Below, one piece after another: positions 12,628-27,600 of a DNA stretch of 64,000 nt. Each line of letters opens with the position of its first letter. Position 1 is the first letter of the stretch. This stretch comes from Limnoperna fortunei (taxonomy: Eukaryota > Mollusca > Bivalvia > Mytilida > Modiolidae), in assembly GCA_944474755.1 (NCBI GenBank), contig OX104113.1, positions 65,864,074-65,928,073 of the forward strand, in the 5' to 3' direction. Under the pieces are notes generated by a model that was not told the DNA's origin, ran no database searches, and saw only the letters and a list, made by a program, of their open reading frames with translations. A program made the position numbers and the translations under genes.

Positions 12628-15600
12628 CTAAAAAATACAATTTTAAATTTTGTTTACTGAAAGAGTAATCACAAAAGTACTTTTTATCATCATTACAAAA
12701 AAAAATTAATCAACCTTTGAAATTGGTAAATGAAAACTTGATTCATTTGATTATGTAAAACACAATATTAGAACAAACTAAATTTAATAAATGTCAAAAA
12801 CCCATAAGCTAACCCACATTTAAAAACTTGCAGGGTACAGCCATTTATATGAACCTACACCAGCTGGCCACCCAGGCCCTGGAAAAAAATTACATCCCGC
12901 TGTACTGAGCAGGACTACCTGTTATTTTACAGATGAAATAAGTCGTACTGCCTATTCACTATATTAAATTATGACCCTCATAAATTCATTATCTTTTAAA
13001 TATGATTAAAATTGTCATAAGGCCCATTAACCTGTATGACAAGATTCTGTGATGTGACTTTTTCACTGAAAATAACTCGCTTTGTTTAATGATGCTTAAA
13101 GCCATAAATCCTGACGCTTTTAACTAATAAACAGATTTTTACATGTAACAAATGTATTTTCTTGAAAAAGGATGACTCTTAAAAATTATAATTCATAAAA
13201 ATTGATATTTCTATTTTTATATCTTAATTGTGACAAAAATCATGGCTCACAAAGCATTATGTGATATTACCTAAATTGATATATTTTGTTCTTCTGACAG
13301 ATTAACAATCATAATATATTAATGATTATAACTAACTTTTACATTTTGCACTAAACACATAAATATAAATAAAATTCAAATTATAATAAATACAGAACTA
13401 AAGATAAGAAATAACTTTAGCCTCTACTCTGTTGACCTTGAAAAAGTCAGTAAATACTTGTCAAATATTATTTCCTCCTTAAAAATCTAAACATCCTGTA
13501 ATTTTACGGACAGATTAAAAGATAGAAAGGAAAATGTCCTATCTTGGTAAATATAATGATACAATTTGCTGAAATACTGTACACTGATAATACATGCCAG
13601 AACATTAGCTTTTATTTTTTTTTAATTTTGGACCATAAATATTTTTTTTACTTCATGTATTTTACTGAGTTTTTATACCAAAAATTCTTTTATACTGTCC
13701 ATTTTGTTTTGTTCCCAATTTTCATTTCCTCATTGTTACCAAACTTGAGAAAACAATTCTCTCTTAAACCACTTATACGATACAATTTGAGTGCACAAGT
13801 GCATAATACAACATCTCCACTTGATCCTATGGTTCTACAGCCCACTCCCTCAGTATACACAAATAATTACGATGCCAGCAAATGCACATCTTACTGACAT
13901 TGATGACCTGAAACAGATTACAATGCTGCATGGTTATGCCCCTCAAAAATTGTGGTCCTTCACTTACTTATAAGTCTGCTTAATTTGTCGCCCCCTTCCT
14001 AATTGTCCCAATTCTGCTGGGTCCACAGAATAACAAGGATAAACAATACATACATTTTTTACTGGTTGAGTCCGATTTAAATACACTATATAACTAATTG
14101 TGGTATTTAACTCAAATCTATTCAATCAATTAATTCATAGTCACTTTATTGCTTTTTGTTTAGAAAATGATTGTCAGTAACAGGGATATTTTTATAGTGC
14201 ACTGAAAATTAAAAAAAGAATTGAAATCATAGAGGCCAATGTAGAGGTCAGAGAAATTAATTAAAATATGGTTATTAAAATTAGAATGCAAGATCCACAA
14301 CAATAACAGCAAGGGAAGGCCACAAACCCAGATGTCACAACACTAATAAAAACCCACAGATGGAAATATCTTTGAAATACTGCAGTATGTGACTGCAATC
14401 ACAGTAATCAGATGAAATGAGGCGTACACAAACATCAACCCAAGCAGTTAAATGTTGGCAATATTGAACTGAAAGGGAAATGAAGGAAGAATAGCCCTCC
14501 ATTATCGTTGCATTGGTGAAAGAAAACATTCATTTTACCTGTTATTTTAATGTATAGACGGCCCCGGTTACTTCCACTTTTGTGACCGTACAAGTCTTTC
14601 AATTCTGTTGCAGTAGACAAGTTAATTGAAGAATAAAAAGATGCGCTAAAATTGTTTCAGTTCCTTGATAAAACATCGCACCAGTTCTTTCTAGTCAGTG
14701 ATTTTCAATAGGCTTCCTACATGAAGAAGCAATTCTTTCATCTAAAAACCATTACCTATGATATTTAGGTTCATTCAGTTGTGTTGACTTCGTAGAAAAA
14801 CATGATGCTATTTAATCATTCAGATATGGAAACATCAGTCTTCATAAACACTCTTAATTTTGTCTTTTCATCAAAATTCCATTAGCTCATTAATAGAAAC
14901 TATCGGCAAACAGACAAGATACAAGTAAGTGTGAAACCAACGACATTCACCATCACCGTAACAGGATTGAAATTCACAGCAGTTAATGCAGAAAGGAAGT
15001 TGAATAATAATTTTTCAGGTAGATAGACAATGGTTTTTGCGATAGTTTACTAAAATGACCTCTATAATTGTCAATTTTTAAAGGCTGATAGTCAGTGAAG
15101 GGAAATATCAATATGTGGTGTCGAACAATCAAAGGTTGCATCCAATGGACAAGATCTATATTAAAACATTAATTAAGTTAGATCTGGTATAGACCATAGA
15201 AATATGGATATATTGATTTTTATTAAATGGTCACAGTAGAGGTGGTCAATGGAAAATAAATCAATATTTTTATATTTCAGTTTTTTCCCATTACATTCCA
15301 AACTTATAGATAGAGGTGTGATGTAAGATTTAATGACAACAATATTTCGTATAGATATGGAGATAAAAATATACATGTAAAGTCCATTATTTATCGAAAG
15401 TCGACAACGGCACAACAAAACAGCAACTAACCATCAATCATACTAAACAAAAGCTTACCTGGCTAATTTGACACTTATATAAAAGGAGGACTGATGTTAG
15501 TATTATTTCTTATGCAAAATATTCTTAAATCAAGAACTTTATCAAAATATCAGCGATTTATCTGTCTTCATGATCAATGTTTTCTTGATTGAACTGCTGC

Positions 15601-18600
15601 AAGAAATACCAGCTTAAGAACAGTACTTTGAGTTTCTCTCATATTTACTAAATAATAAACATTGTGAGTGTGACTGTTTGTCTTACAATATTAGCCAATG
15701 GATACCTTAACAGTAGATAGTACTGTTGCTACGTTGACAGTTATGGGAAGTTTCAGCATAAGAAATTTTTACAGAATTTAAAGCCGATATTAAAGAATCT
15801 GTTTTCTATTTACACGGTTTATACTATTAAAAACAATTAATTAAAATCATATTCTTAAATGCTGAGCAAATAGTCAAAATAATTACACTAATATCATAAG
15901 ACAAAAAATAACACATTTAAGACTGACATAAAATCTTATATCTGATAAAAGAGCAGACATTTTTTAGTACATGTATATAAATAAAAATATTACTGTTAAT
16001 TAATAAATAAGTAATAGATTGTATTGAAAGGAATCTATCATTTAAATCTGATTAAAATATATATGTATTGGAGGATTAAAACTAATTCCCTTTCGATGGG
16101 ATTTTGTCAACGACAGAAAATAAAGACCAAGGTTTAGCTACACAATAGGTTATGATGATTCATATTAATTTTCTTTATTGTTTTCTTACCAAATATTTAT
16201 ATGTCTTGACAAATTTGTTACTAATAAAATGGAATGACAAAACATGTTTGGGTTTGGAATTTTAAAATAGCTTATTGCTAATGAGGTTAATAAGTAAAAA
16301 ATAAAAGAGCAAATGCTTATTATTTATTTTTAACACTTGAGAAAAAATGTGCATTAACTATTAAATTAACAATTTCTGAATTTGATAATTACACCAAATA
16401 AATTGACAAATTATTTAATTTACCGCTGAACGCTATTTTATTGGAGAGGAAGCCCGAGTTCCTGGAGGAATCCCCAAACTAGACAACATTTACCTTCTAT
16501 ATACCTAATTGTAAAATTATTTCGTTCTTGTTCCTCAGTTTCATTAATGGATAAGGACCTCAAATTTTCATATAAGGCTGCTGCAAGTTTTAATTTTATC
16601 TTTAAACAATCAATGGATAAATTTCCTTGTCAAATTAACAGATCAGTCATATAAAATTTTGACAATTTATCACCCTTGTCAACACCTGTACATGACATAT
16701 CCCCCTTTAAAAGCATGTTAGTCAAAGTTTAACTAGACAGGTCGTTTTCCGTTACACATTTCTATTAGCATGGCATGCGTCAGCTTCCCTACCCTACAAT
16801 TTTCTCCGTCATTAGCCCTGATCTCGTTATAAATTTCTTTTTAGATGGAAAGGTAAAATAGAATTTATAAAATACGACTAACTATGATGAGTTTCATATT
16901 TTATGGGTTGACTGCACATTATTATTACTTGGCCATTGTTCAGGTAACTGTACACAGTTAATTATTCCATTAAAAAGCTCTTGTATCCTTATCAAGAAAT
17001 AAAGTGATCCTTCCTAATCACTAGTTCACATGCAATACACTATACAGCTTCATTACACAAATACTACTGCAACAAGATTTACATTGAATGTTTACAAAAA
17101 GATCTGAAGGAAATCGGTACATTTTAATCCTTGATAAAAGAAATGGTACAATTTGCTGCCAATATTAGACTATTTCATTTGTTCAAAAATGCTTCAAAAT
17201 TTCACTCAAGTTTTTATGCATATAAATAATAATTATATCATAGTTTCCAAATAACAATTTCATATTTTTTTTTAAATAAAGCATATACTCCCATATACAT
17301 AAAACTTTTTTGGTAAGTGACAGTATTCACACATTAACAAACATTAAGCACCAGCAGATCTGAATTTCGTGAAGTGGAATGTGCTAAATTTTTGTAAAAC
17401 GGAAATCTTGAACCAAACTTGGGGGTTAAAAAATTCATCAAAATTTTATTTCAGTCATAAAAGCCTACTGGAGCTAAATATAAATATTTAGCACTTTTGA
17501 CAATATTTATACTGAGAATTGGAATTTCAATTTGTGTTCAGGATAGAAGCTCTAAAAGAGACCAAAATATTAAGCTCCTTTCCAATACCACCAAGACATT
17601 TCATATTTATAATAGGTCCCTGTGATCTTATCATAAGCATTATATCAATAAAAAACTTCAACAGTCTGGTGGACAATAGAAAGATTAAAGATAACTGATA
17701 CAGAACTGTGATAACTTATTATTTTTCAATAATTATTAAAGAAACAGGGGGAATAATCCAATGTTGTCTTAACAGAAACAGTTGATACAAATGAACCTAT
17801 GTTCTTATGTCCCATCAGGGATGAAGAGGATTAGTAACCTATCAAAATATAAAAAAAATAAAATTATACTGATAAAAAAATGTATGTATATTATAGCAGT
17901 TTATTTTTAAAGCTGCATTAGTATCATGGTGAGGTCACTTTTTCATGACCTAGTCAATGCCTCCATTTGTGCCAATTTTTCTGATGTTTGCAACTTTAAT
18001 TTTTCATGCTAATAATACATTTAAGTATCCTGTTTATAGGAGAGAAGCATTGGTCTTTATAATAAGAATCAACATTCTCATGTTCTGGTTTGAAACTTAC
18101 GCTCTTTCCTGCGAGTCCAAATGTTGTACTAACTCATCTCTCTTGTTTACTATTGCCACAAGTTCTTCAAGCAGCAATTTTTCTCTTCTCTTCTGTGCTT
18201 CTGTCTTTTGCCAATCTAAAAATATTTCATAAAAATTTGGAATTAATGCTGCAAATCAAATGTTGAAACAGTACTTTTTTTAATATCAGTTGATTCCATA
18301 AAAAGAATAATATAACAATATTTTATAAATCATAAAATTATTAATAAGCAGTGTTTTTGTATTTATTTTATTATTTGGTTAATTTTAATAATGGCATATA
18401 AAAAGATATAATACACCTTATATTTATTGTAAATAAAATTTAATTTTGTAAATGGACTGACACTTTAGAAAAAAAATTCTGGAATTCTCCAGTATATTTT
18501 GTTTATTTTAAAGTTTTTTTTACATGTATTCATATTTAATTGAACTGTCTAATTTACTTATATTTATTAATGTCTCTAATTGCAATCAATTGATGCTAAT

Positions 18601-21600
18601 CACCAGTTTTCAACAAAATGTTAATTTTTTTACAACAATTGTATGTTAAGATTTTACTATTTAGGAAAATATTATGACACATGACAAAAATATGTGAAAT
18701 ATTCCACCCTTCTAGTTTTCAATTTTCTCAAACTATTCTATACTAATTAATATATTAATTAAACACTGATGAGATATAATTGAAGACTTATTTAGACAGA
18801 ATTGTGACCAATGTGGTGACACATCACCCGGTCAACAAAACCATCTTGACCACACCTGGCACCAGCCTATCTTTTTTTCACACCTGAGCCAATACAGGTA
18901 TGGAACCATGCAAAAACAACATCCAACCCTTTTATGTCTTATAAAAACATATATTGCCAGCTGATTGATAGGAATTTGTTTCCAGGGTATTATCAAAGCT
19001 ATATCTATTGACATGATAAAATTAGATAATTCAAATTTGCTGCTTTAGGTGTGAAAAAACACAATAGATCATGATTGTACTAATTAATGTGGGTTTAGAA
19101 AAACAAACACTAACTATTTTGATAATGTAATTTACAAAATAATTAGGCATGTTTTGAATGTTTAACAAGCATAGACAGGTTAATTACAATCACATAATCT
19201 TTTCAATTATTTGTCTTTTTTTTTTAACAAAAATTTTTTTATTACATTATCATGCAGAAAATGAGCATGCAATCTTATTTGGATCTGTCAAGATTTCTGC
19301 TTGGTCAAACCTGAAAGGAGAATTAGCTTTGCACACTTAATAACTTTGACAAAATCGTCTTAGCTGCCCTGTAATGCTTAAATAATTGTCTTATAACTCA
19401 TTAAACAATTAAACACCCTTTTTAAATAAGAGGGAGCATCTGATTTGTCCAGTATATACACTGCAAGCAATGAGGAATTAAATTAAGATGAACGTTCGGA
19501 AGGCTTAATGTCAATCTTAGTTTTACTTCTTTTCCCAAAAATGTACAATCACAGAAAAGAGCAATTAATCAAGACAAAAAGCCATTTATCATATGAAAAA
19601 TCTGGTTTATTATGTAAATACCTATCAATGAAGTCTTTAAACTGTATCACTGAAGCAGACATCCTACAGAAAATGTGCACATGCGTGCAGTTTTATGATG
19701 ATTTCCTTCCAAGGAGACAACAGGAAGAGACAAGATATTTAACAATGCGACGACTTGTTCAAAATCAAACACACAGAAAATTGTACATTTTGATAAAAGT
19801 TAATTAAATAAATGCCCTATGAATCATATTTTTTTTCAATATCCGGATGTAATTCAAAAACTGTACTGTTTAAATAATTATGATATTTTTGTGGGAAAAT
19901 TATTTTCTCCTCATACAGTAAATAAAATTTAATTATAAACTGATTTTAAATGGAATACCAATATAAAACAACAAATGACTCACAAATAACAAATGATGAA
20001 AATAAATAAATAAAATTGAGACCTCAAATTATCCAAGATGACGATCATTTCAACCTCATCTCTATATGTTGTATCTTGAATGACAGTCTTTTTGTCATTC
20101 CATTTAAAATTATCTATGAAGATGACACTTTAGAAACTGGGAAAATGACAATTTCTTTGTGGAAACCACAAAGGAAACAGAAATAAATTAGTGGTAAAAT
20201 ACTTAAACAAATGGTCATATTGTCTTATCACAATAGGCATAAAATACTGAATAAAAAAATCTCAAACGCAATAAAAGGGATCTTGTTTCTGTTTCATTGT
20301 TGTACCCTACAATAGCCAAGATCAAACAGGTAGACTAATTGACCGTTAAACCGTCAGTTTCCGCTTGCAGGTGCTGAATTAGTGATAACTAAAATGTTTA
20401 AATTTCTCACTTGTCTTAGACTCGATAGTTAAACACTGTCAGTGTCATGTAAGACGGTGTTCCTTCTTAAACTTCAGGCACGTGGCTGTCAAGCATATCG
20501 CCTAATCCATTAGAGATATGGAATCTTACGAGGTATTAGTTTTCATGCTCAAGTTAAAAGTGAAATATAAGTGGCCAGGTCTATTGTATTGCCTACGGCC
20601 TACGGAGTGCATGGTTCATTCTTACTTCATAAAAGCATGTTATTTTCTCTTTATGTCTGATGAAACGGGACCCATCATCATTTTTGTGCTGATCTCTTGG
20701 GAATAAGGTTTTAGTTCTACAACTACAACATAGTCTATAAAAAGGCTTAATCCTCTCCAAGTATCAATCTGTGCTAACACAGAATGGAACATGAAAATGA
20801 TGTTAATTGTCTTTAAGACAAAATAATAAATAACTGTTAAAAGTTTGCTGCCAGCAGTATAATGCCTAATGCAGTCAGTTATTTTGTAATTTTTTTTATG
20901 TCTCATCCTGGTATCAGACTTAATTAACTCCCCGTAAACACTTCAATTGCCCCAAAAATGTGAAAAAAAAGAAAATCACACGAAAGTATAAAACTACAAA
21001 TATATATGTCTGATTTTTATAAAATAAATTAATGACTTATAAATATAAGTTTCTGTGGGAAAACACTAGAATGAATAAGAAAAATGCAATAAAAATGTTT
21101 TTAGCCACACACTATATTTTTCCTATCTCACATATTTAATTCTGTAACTCTATGTATTTCCAAAGAAAATGTATCAAGTACTGGCAGTTCAAGTAAAAAA
21201 AAAACAAACTAATTTTGAGCCAAAATTTTTTTTGAAGAACAATGGCCAATGTTTTGAAGTATGAATTTTGACTGAAATCCAAAAACTGAACAAAAAGGGG
21301 AAACGAAAAATCCCTACATTATACCATAACGCTTACAGATGATTCTGGAAAAAATATACAATTGTTGAGAACGAGAAGTCATATTTTTATATACCCACAG
21401 TAATACACTACCGTAAACAGATCAAATTTATAAAAGAGGATTACTCTCCGACAATTTGCTGATAACTTTACAATTCTTTGTTAAAAAGTGTGAATTATAT
21501 TTGTTAAAAGGATGATTGCAAGTTTATTTGAAGTAAGAAGATTACAGACAGAAAGAAGACAATCACAGCGATTTTCTTGTATTTGAATCTTTTATTATTG

Positions 21601-24600
21601 CTCTAGATCCAATTATTTCTTATTCAACATTCAGTATTTCCTTAATCTATTCAAACATGGGTTGGTTTCTTCGCTAAATTAGATTTTCATAGGTATAAAG
21701 CGGTGTTGGGGATTGTAAAATGTTATAGCGTGTTGATACAACAGCTGCCGTAAGTTATGATTAAACTATGATGGATATTGATGGATATATGGTGAATTTT
21801 CATACAATACCAAATACACTGACTTTTCCAGCAGAATGACTACCTGCGAAGCTGAATGTTTGTCGCAACCCAATTTAACTCTCGCTTTAACGTAAACCAT
21901 TGATTTTCTTCCCAATATAATTCCAAAAAGGTGTCACATGGCTATTGTCCGTAAATTTTATTGTTGTCTCTTGTTTCAATAAACAAGTTGCTAACTACCA
22001 AAGCATATGGCTGTTTAAGTATGGAGGCAGACAGAGTTTTCATTGATCACTTAAATCATTTATTTTCTCCGCCATTTAAACCCACGTCAAAATGTGTAAT
22101 ATATGGGTGCTCCATTAAAATGTCATACCTTCACATTGAACAAAACTGATACTTTATACAATAACTTTGGAGTCTGGAAATGGGAAAATTATTCATAAAT
22201 CATATCTATAATGTTTTTTACTCCCCAAAATAACTGTGAACCATTGTGATGGAAATCAAACAGAGGCAGCGGTGGTTATTTACAAAGCTCTTTACCGATC
22301 ATCACATCTATAATGCCGGACCCAACACCACAAAATAGGTGAAGAATCTTTTACACATTTGGACAATGTTGCAGATTTTATTTGAAACTCATGGATAACT
22401 AACTTCATTTATGGACAAGAGTTTCATTATGCCCTCTTAACAAAATCCATTAAGGGATTAATGTCAAAAGTTGTTGCATGGGGGAGGGGTTGGGAGAGAG
22501 GGATTCAAAACTGTAATGCAATTTATTTCTGCAGGTAAACATTATTTCAATAGATTTAATACCACAAAAATTTTCATTTTATATTTGGTGATGAAGAAGG
22601 TTAGATTTAGAGCACCCATTAATTTTTGAAAGAATATTTTTAATATATATATTATAAAAAACTAATATGCACTTATTTTTAAAAAGTGAAAAAGTAACAA
22701 CTGACAGCTAAGTCTATTAAACTCAGTTTACACAATCAATACAAATTTCAATGTATCACAAAATTCATTAATCTGTGCTATTGAATAACAACATAACACA
22801 ATCCCTTTCAGAACAAATACATCATATCTGAATTGCAAATAAAATCATAGTTTTGCATAAAAAGTTTCACAGAAGTCATTAATATCAACTAATTCAAAGA
22901 AAAGAAAAACAGCATGAAAAGGCTAAAATAATATTATGAATTATTGATTTGAAACTATAACAAAGCTCTCAGCGACCTTTTCTGCTGGAAAAAACGTAAA
23001 CTGTTTGTCGGAACTCAGTGAAATATTAGTTTAAACAATTGAATACTGAAGACTTAAATAAAGACTTCACATTGAGAATCTCTATGTTGATAGAACACAG
23101 CTCCAACTCGTAACACCTGAAACCCTCCAAGTCCACTAATCCTCGGAAATAATTAAGCTGTAAGATTTCATGACAGTTGACAAAATATGTTTAACATGTA
23201 ATTAAAGACAATATAAAGATATTTTTACACTTGGACGCCTAAAATAATCTTTGGTTTAAACACCATGCTGTCTATAGTATTAATATAAATATTAAAACAG
23301 CAAGATTTTCAATGTATTTGTAAAATGATAAAACCTCAGCAGTAAACCAACATTTCACAAAAATTCAGATTTATGAATATATTAGTTAAATTACATTTTT
23401 GTTTATAGGTGACATGATATTTGAATTTTTCTCCTGATTCTGTTCAAATATTTTCTTTTAAAATAGTTCTTCATCCTCATAGTGGATTTTATTAACATTT
23501 TTCAAATTTATGGTTCTTAACCCTAAAAAAGCAAATTTTACAAATCAAGATATGGGAAAAATTATACTTTTTAACAGGCAATAAATATATATATCCATTC
23601 TACTCCTTCAATTTTTTTTTTATCTTTCCACTGAGGTTATTCTTGAAAAGATTAATATTTTTAAGGTTTTTAACAGTGTATCTTCATTAATGCAAGACAA
23701 ATAAGGTCCCCTCCCAACATTCATTATTGTACAAGTGTAAGCCTGTGTGACTTGGTACATTTTTTATAGTTTTTTTTTCAGGCAGTTAATAGCTTCCTTA
23801 CTGACTTCTTCCAATGGGAAAAATGCCTATTGTCAACAGAATTTTGACACCTTTAATATGAACAAGGCAAATTTTTAGGATAATCTTTTTCACTGTTTTG
23901 CCTTTTCTGTTATTGATAAGGTAATGTTAGGGCTTCAGAACTAAATAAATATGTCAGGTACTTCAAAGTTCCTTTAATTTGTGAAATTTACAGACATACA
24001 GTTCATTGTGTAGTTCTTAAATAGTTATTGTTCTAACTGGTAGCTAAGGGTTGAATCTTTAGTTACAACACAGAAATGTAGCTGTTATAAATAATATTTC
24101 CATGTTTATGATTAAGAAACAATATATTAACTGGTACTTGGTTATTCTATGCTGAGCCAACAGCATTAAGAAGGTAAGGCACATGTGTCTTATTGGTAGG
24201 ATACATCTCCAGAAACAACCAATGCAGAAGGTAAGGAGATTGCAGGTTCGATTCTCACTGCAGGCAGGGTGTACTCGACTCCAATCTTAATTGACAAGGA
24301 TTGCCAGTTTTCCTACCGCAGGTCGGGGGTTCTCTCCGGGTACTCCGGCTTCCTCCCCCAATAAAAACTGGAAGGCCATGAAATAGCTAAAAATTGCTGA
24401 AAGTGGCGTTAAAACACCATTCAAACAAACAAACAAACAGAAGGTAAGGAACATGTGTCTTATTGGTAGGATACATCTCCAGAAACAACCAATGCAAAAA
24501 GTAAGGCACATGTGTCTTATTGGTAGGATACATCTCCAGAAACAACCAATGCAGAAGTTAAGGCACATGTGTCTTATTGGTAGAATACATCTCCAGAAAC

Positions 24601-27600
24601 AACCAATGCAGAAGGTAAGGCACATGTATCTTATTGGAAGGATACATCTCCAGAAACAACCAATGCAGAAGTTAAGGCACATGTGTCTTATTGGTAGAAT
24701 ACATCTCCAGAAACAACGAATGCAGAAGGTAAGGCACATGTATCTTATTGGAAGGATACATCTCCAGAAACAACCAATGCAAAAAGTAAGGCACATGTGT
24801 CTTATTGGTAGGATACATCTCCAGAAACAACCAATGCAGAAGTTAAGGCACATGTGTCTTATTGGTAGGATACATCTCCAGAAACAACCAATGCAGAAGG
24901 TAAGGCACATGTATCTTATTGGTAGAATACATCTGGAGGAACAACAAACACAGCATGTCTATTGTTAACTGTAACCATATAAGTCTTGTCATCATTATGA
25001 AACTGGTGATAAATTACTTACAGGGCAGACACTTCTTATGTAACCCCAGTAATATAATTTACTTGATTAAAAAAAGTTGCTGAACATCATAAAATTAAAA
25101 CCAAGATGATATATTGTTCACATAAAGCCTATTGATAAACGTGATTTGAACTTTAAACTTTTTGTTTTGTCTAGTATGCTTTCAAGAAAATGATCACATT
25201 TTTTTTCAATGCTGCAGGGGCATAACTAACTCAAAAGATATTGTCTATGTAAAAGCTTATATATATATAAAATATGGTTTGTTTACTTGGAACAATTTGG
25301 CTCCTGCACCAACAATACAATTTTCTACATTCTTTACATCTTCAAGAGGCATAACTCATAACGTTTTTTACACAAAACTTCAGCCAGGTATTTTAATATA
25401 TAGCTTGTGTTAGTTGTGTATAAATCAAATTTGAAACAGTCAGAAACTAGCACACCTATAAGATCAATTTTTTACATACTCGAGAGGCAAAATTCTTTTT
25501 TTATGACAAATTCTGGTTTCCCAAAATCAGCAAGGAATTAATACCGTATATGTGTTTTTTTTCGCGGTGATTTAATTTTCGCTATATTCGCGGTAAAAGT
25601 TAGAACGCGAAAATAAAAACGCGCGAAACATTGGGGCAAATGATAGAGTTATTCATTTTGATTACGGACTGCGAAAATTACATTACGCCAAAATAAACTC
25701 ACACAGGTTTTTAACAATAACGCTAAATTTTCCACATGCGAAAAAAACCACTTATACGGTAATATATAGCTATAAATATGAATATGTGGAGGAACTATTT
25801 GGTTATTGCATTAACAAAAATCTTTTTCTTTTACATTTTAAAGGGGTACAACTCTTAAAATTCTGGTTTTCAAACTTGTATGAGGTATTGTCAATACAAA
25901 GCTCATGTATAAATATGTCGGGGAAATGAAGATACTAAAGCAGTAACAAAATTTGATATGCACACCTCCCACTTGTCCTGACTTGAAACTTGGCTTGTAT
26001 TTATTTAAAAATGTATATTTATTAAATTTATTAAAAAATTAAAATAATAGGTGGGGTGTTTTTACACTAGAATATTAAAGAGAAGAAACTGAGATATCAG
26101 ATTATAAAATGTTTACACTAAAGATGATTTTTATTAAGTGCAGTCAGAAGACAAAGCCCCATTCATCCAGTCCTTCCTCCTTGACATGTTAGAGGAGCAA
26201 AAATAAAAGACAAAGCTCCATTCATCCAGTCCTTCCTCCTTGACATGTTAGAGGTGCTAAAAAGAAAGACAAAGCCCCATTCATCTAGTCCTTCTTCCTC
26301 TACATGTTAGATGAGCTAAAATGAAAGCAAAGCCGCATTCATCTAGTCCTTCCTCCTCTACATGTTAGAGGAGCAAAAATAAAAGAAAAAGCTCCATTCA
26401 TCCAGTACTTACTCCTCGACATGTTAAAGGAGCTCAAATGCTAAAATGAAAGACGAAGCCATATTCATCCAGTATTTACTCATCGACATGTTAGAGATGC
26501 TAAAATGAAAGACAAAGCCGAATTGATCTAGTCTTTCCTCCTTAACATGTTAGTGAAGTTAAAATGAAAGACAAAGATGAATTTATCTAGTCCTTCTTCC
26601 TCGACATGTTAGAGGTTAACCTCTACTAAAAAGATTTGCATAGGTGACCATTATAACATTTTATAGAATACTGAATTTACCTCAAGTTCAATATTAGTGA
26701 CACCCTTATTTTCTCAAAATACCATGTCTTCGCTAAAAAATATCTGACCGGCACAACAATATTAAAGTCTAATAAGAATGTTTTGTAAAGTTTACAAAAT
26801 GACGTCACAAATAGAGCTAGTTTCAGTTGTCAGATGGATAGAAACAGGTGCCAGTCTTTTAAGTTTCGTAAAAAATCTAATACTTGCTTGAAATTATTAA
26901 ATTTGGATTCATTTCACTTCTTAAATATTTGTGCATCATATAAACTTAATTTTAAATAGGTTCATTCAGAATTACAATTTTTATGCAAAGTGAAAGTAGA
27001 ACTACTTTGGTATTTTTAAGCACTACTTTTGACTAAGGCATCAACTGATTGGCTATTGAGTAGAGGTTAACCTAGAGGAGCTAAAATAAAAGACAAAACC
27101 CCATTCAATAAGTCCTTCCTCCTCGACATGTTAGAGGAGCAAAAATGAAAGACAAAGCCCCATTCATCCAGTCCCTACTTTTCGATATGCCAGAGGAGTT
27201 AACATAGAATACAACTTTTTTTCCCCCGGACTTTAACCCAAGATTCATTCTAATATAATTTTCAAGATTAAGGTTAAAGTCTGAAATCAATGCTAAGAAG
27301 AAATCCATTGTTTTTAGCTGTGTGTTGAGTCTAAACAAAGAATACTGCCCAAAGCAGCACAGGGATTTACTTGACCTGTTAATAGGATCAGGAACTTTTG
27401 TCATTTTTGACGATTTTCTAAGATCCTTAACGTCAATGATGCAAGATTCCTAATGATAAATGAAAATAATGGCACTTTTTAATTTGTTGATGATTAGTTC
27501 ATCAAAGGATAGAGTAGTGATTAGCCTTCAATCAAAATAAATACCAATTAATTAGTTCAACTAGCTTAATTCTTCGTTACTACCACCTTGTAAATTCCAC

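Noticed and set aside
13544..13897. Plus-strand frame of 117 codons
   Set aside because: Phe/Tyr/Leu-rich translation of T-rich intron DNA, with no domain and no splice context.
24241..24262. tRNA gene suggested by a good B-box (ggttcgattc)
   Set aside because: No acceptor stem or cloverleaf around it; it continues directly into a SINE body, so it is a SINE head, as are the B-boxes at 44.7, 52.6, 59.0 and 63.3 kb.
24287..24968. Long overlapping open frames on both strands (Cys/Phe/Trp-rich and Gln/Arg-rich 19-residue repeats)
   Set aside because: They are translations of the 57-bp tandem array, whose length is a multiple of three, plus SINE body; no start context, splice evidence or family match.
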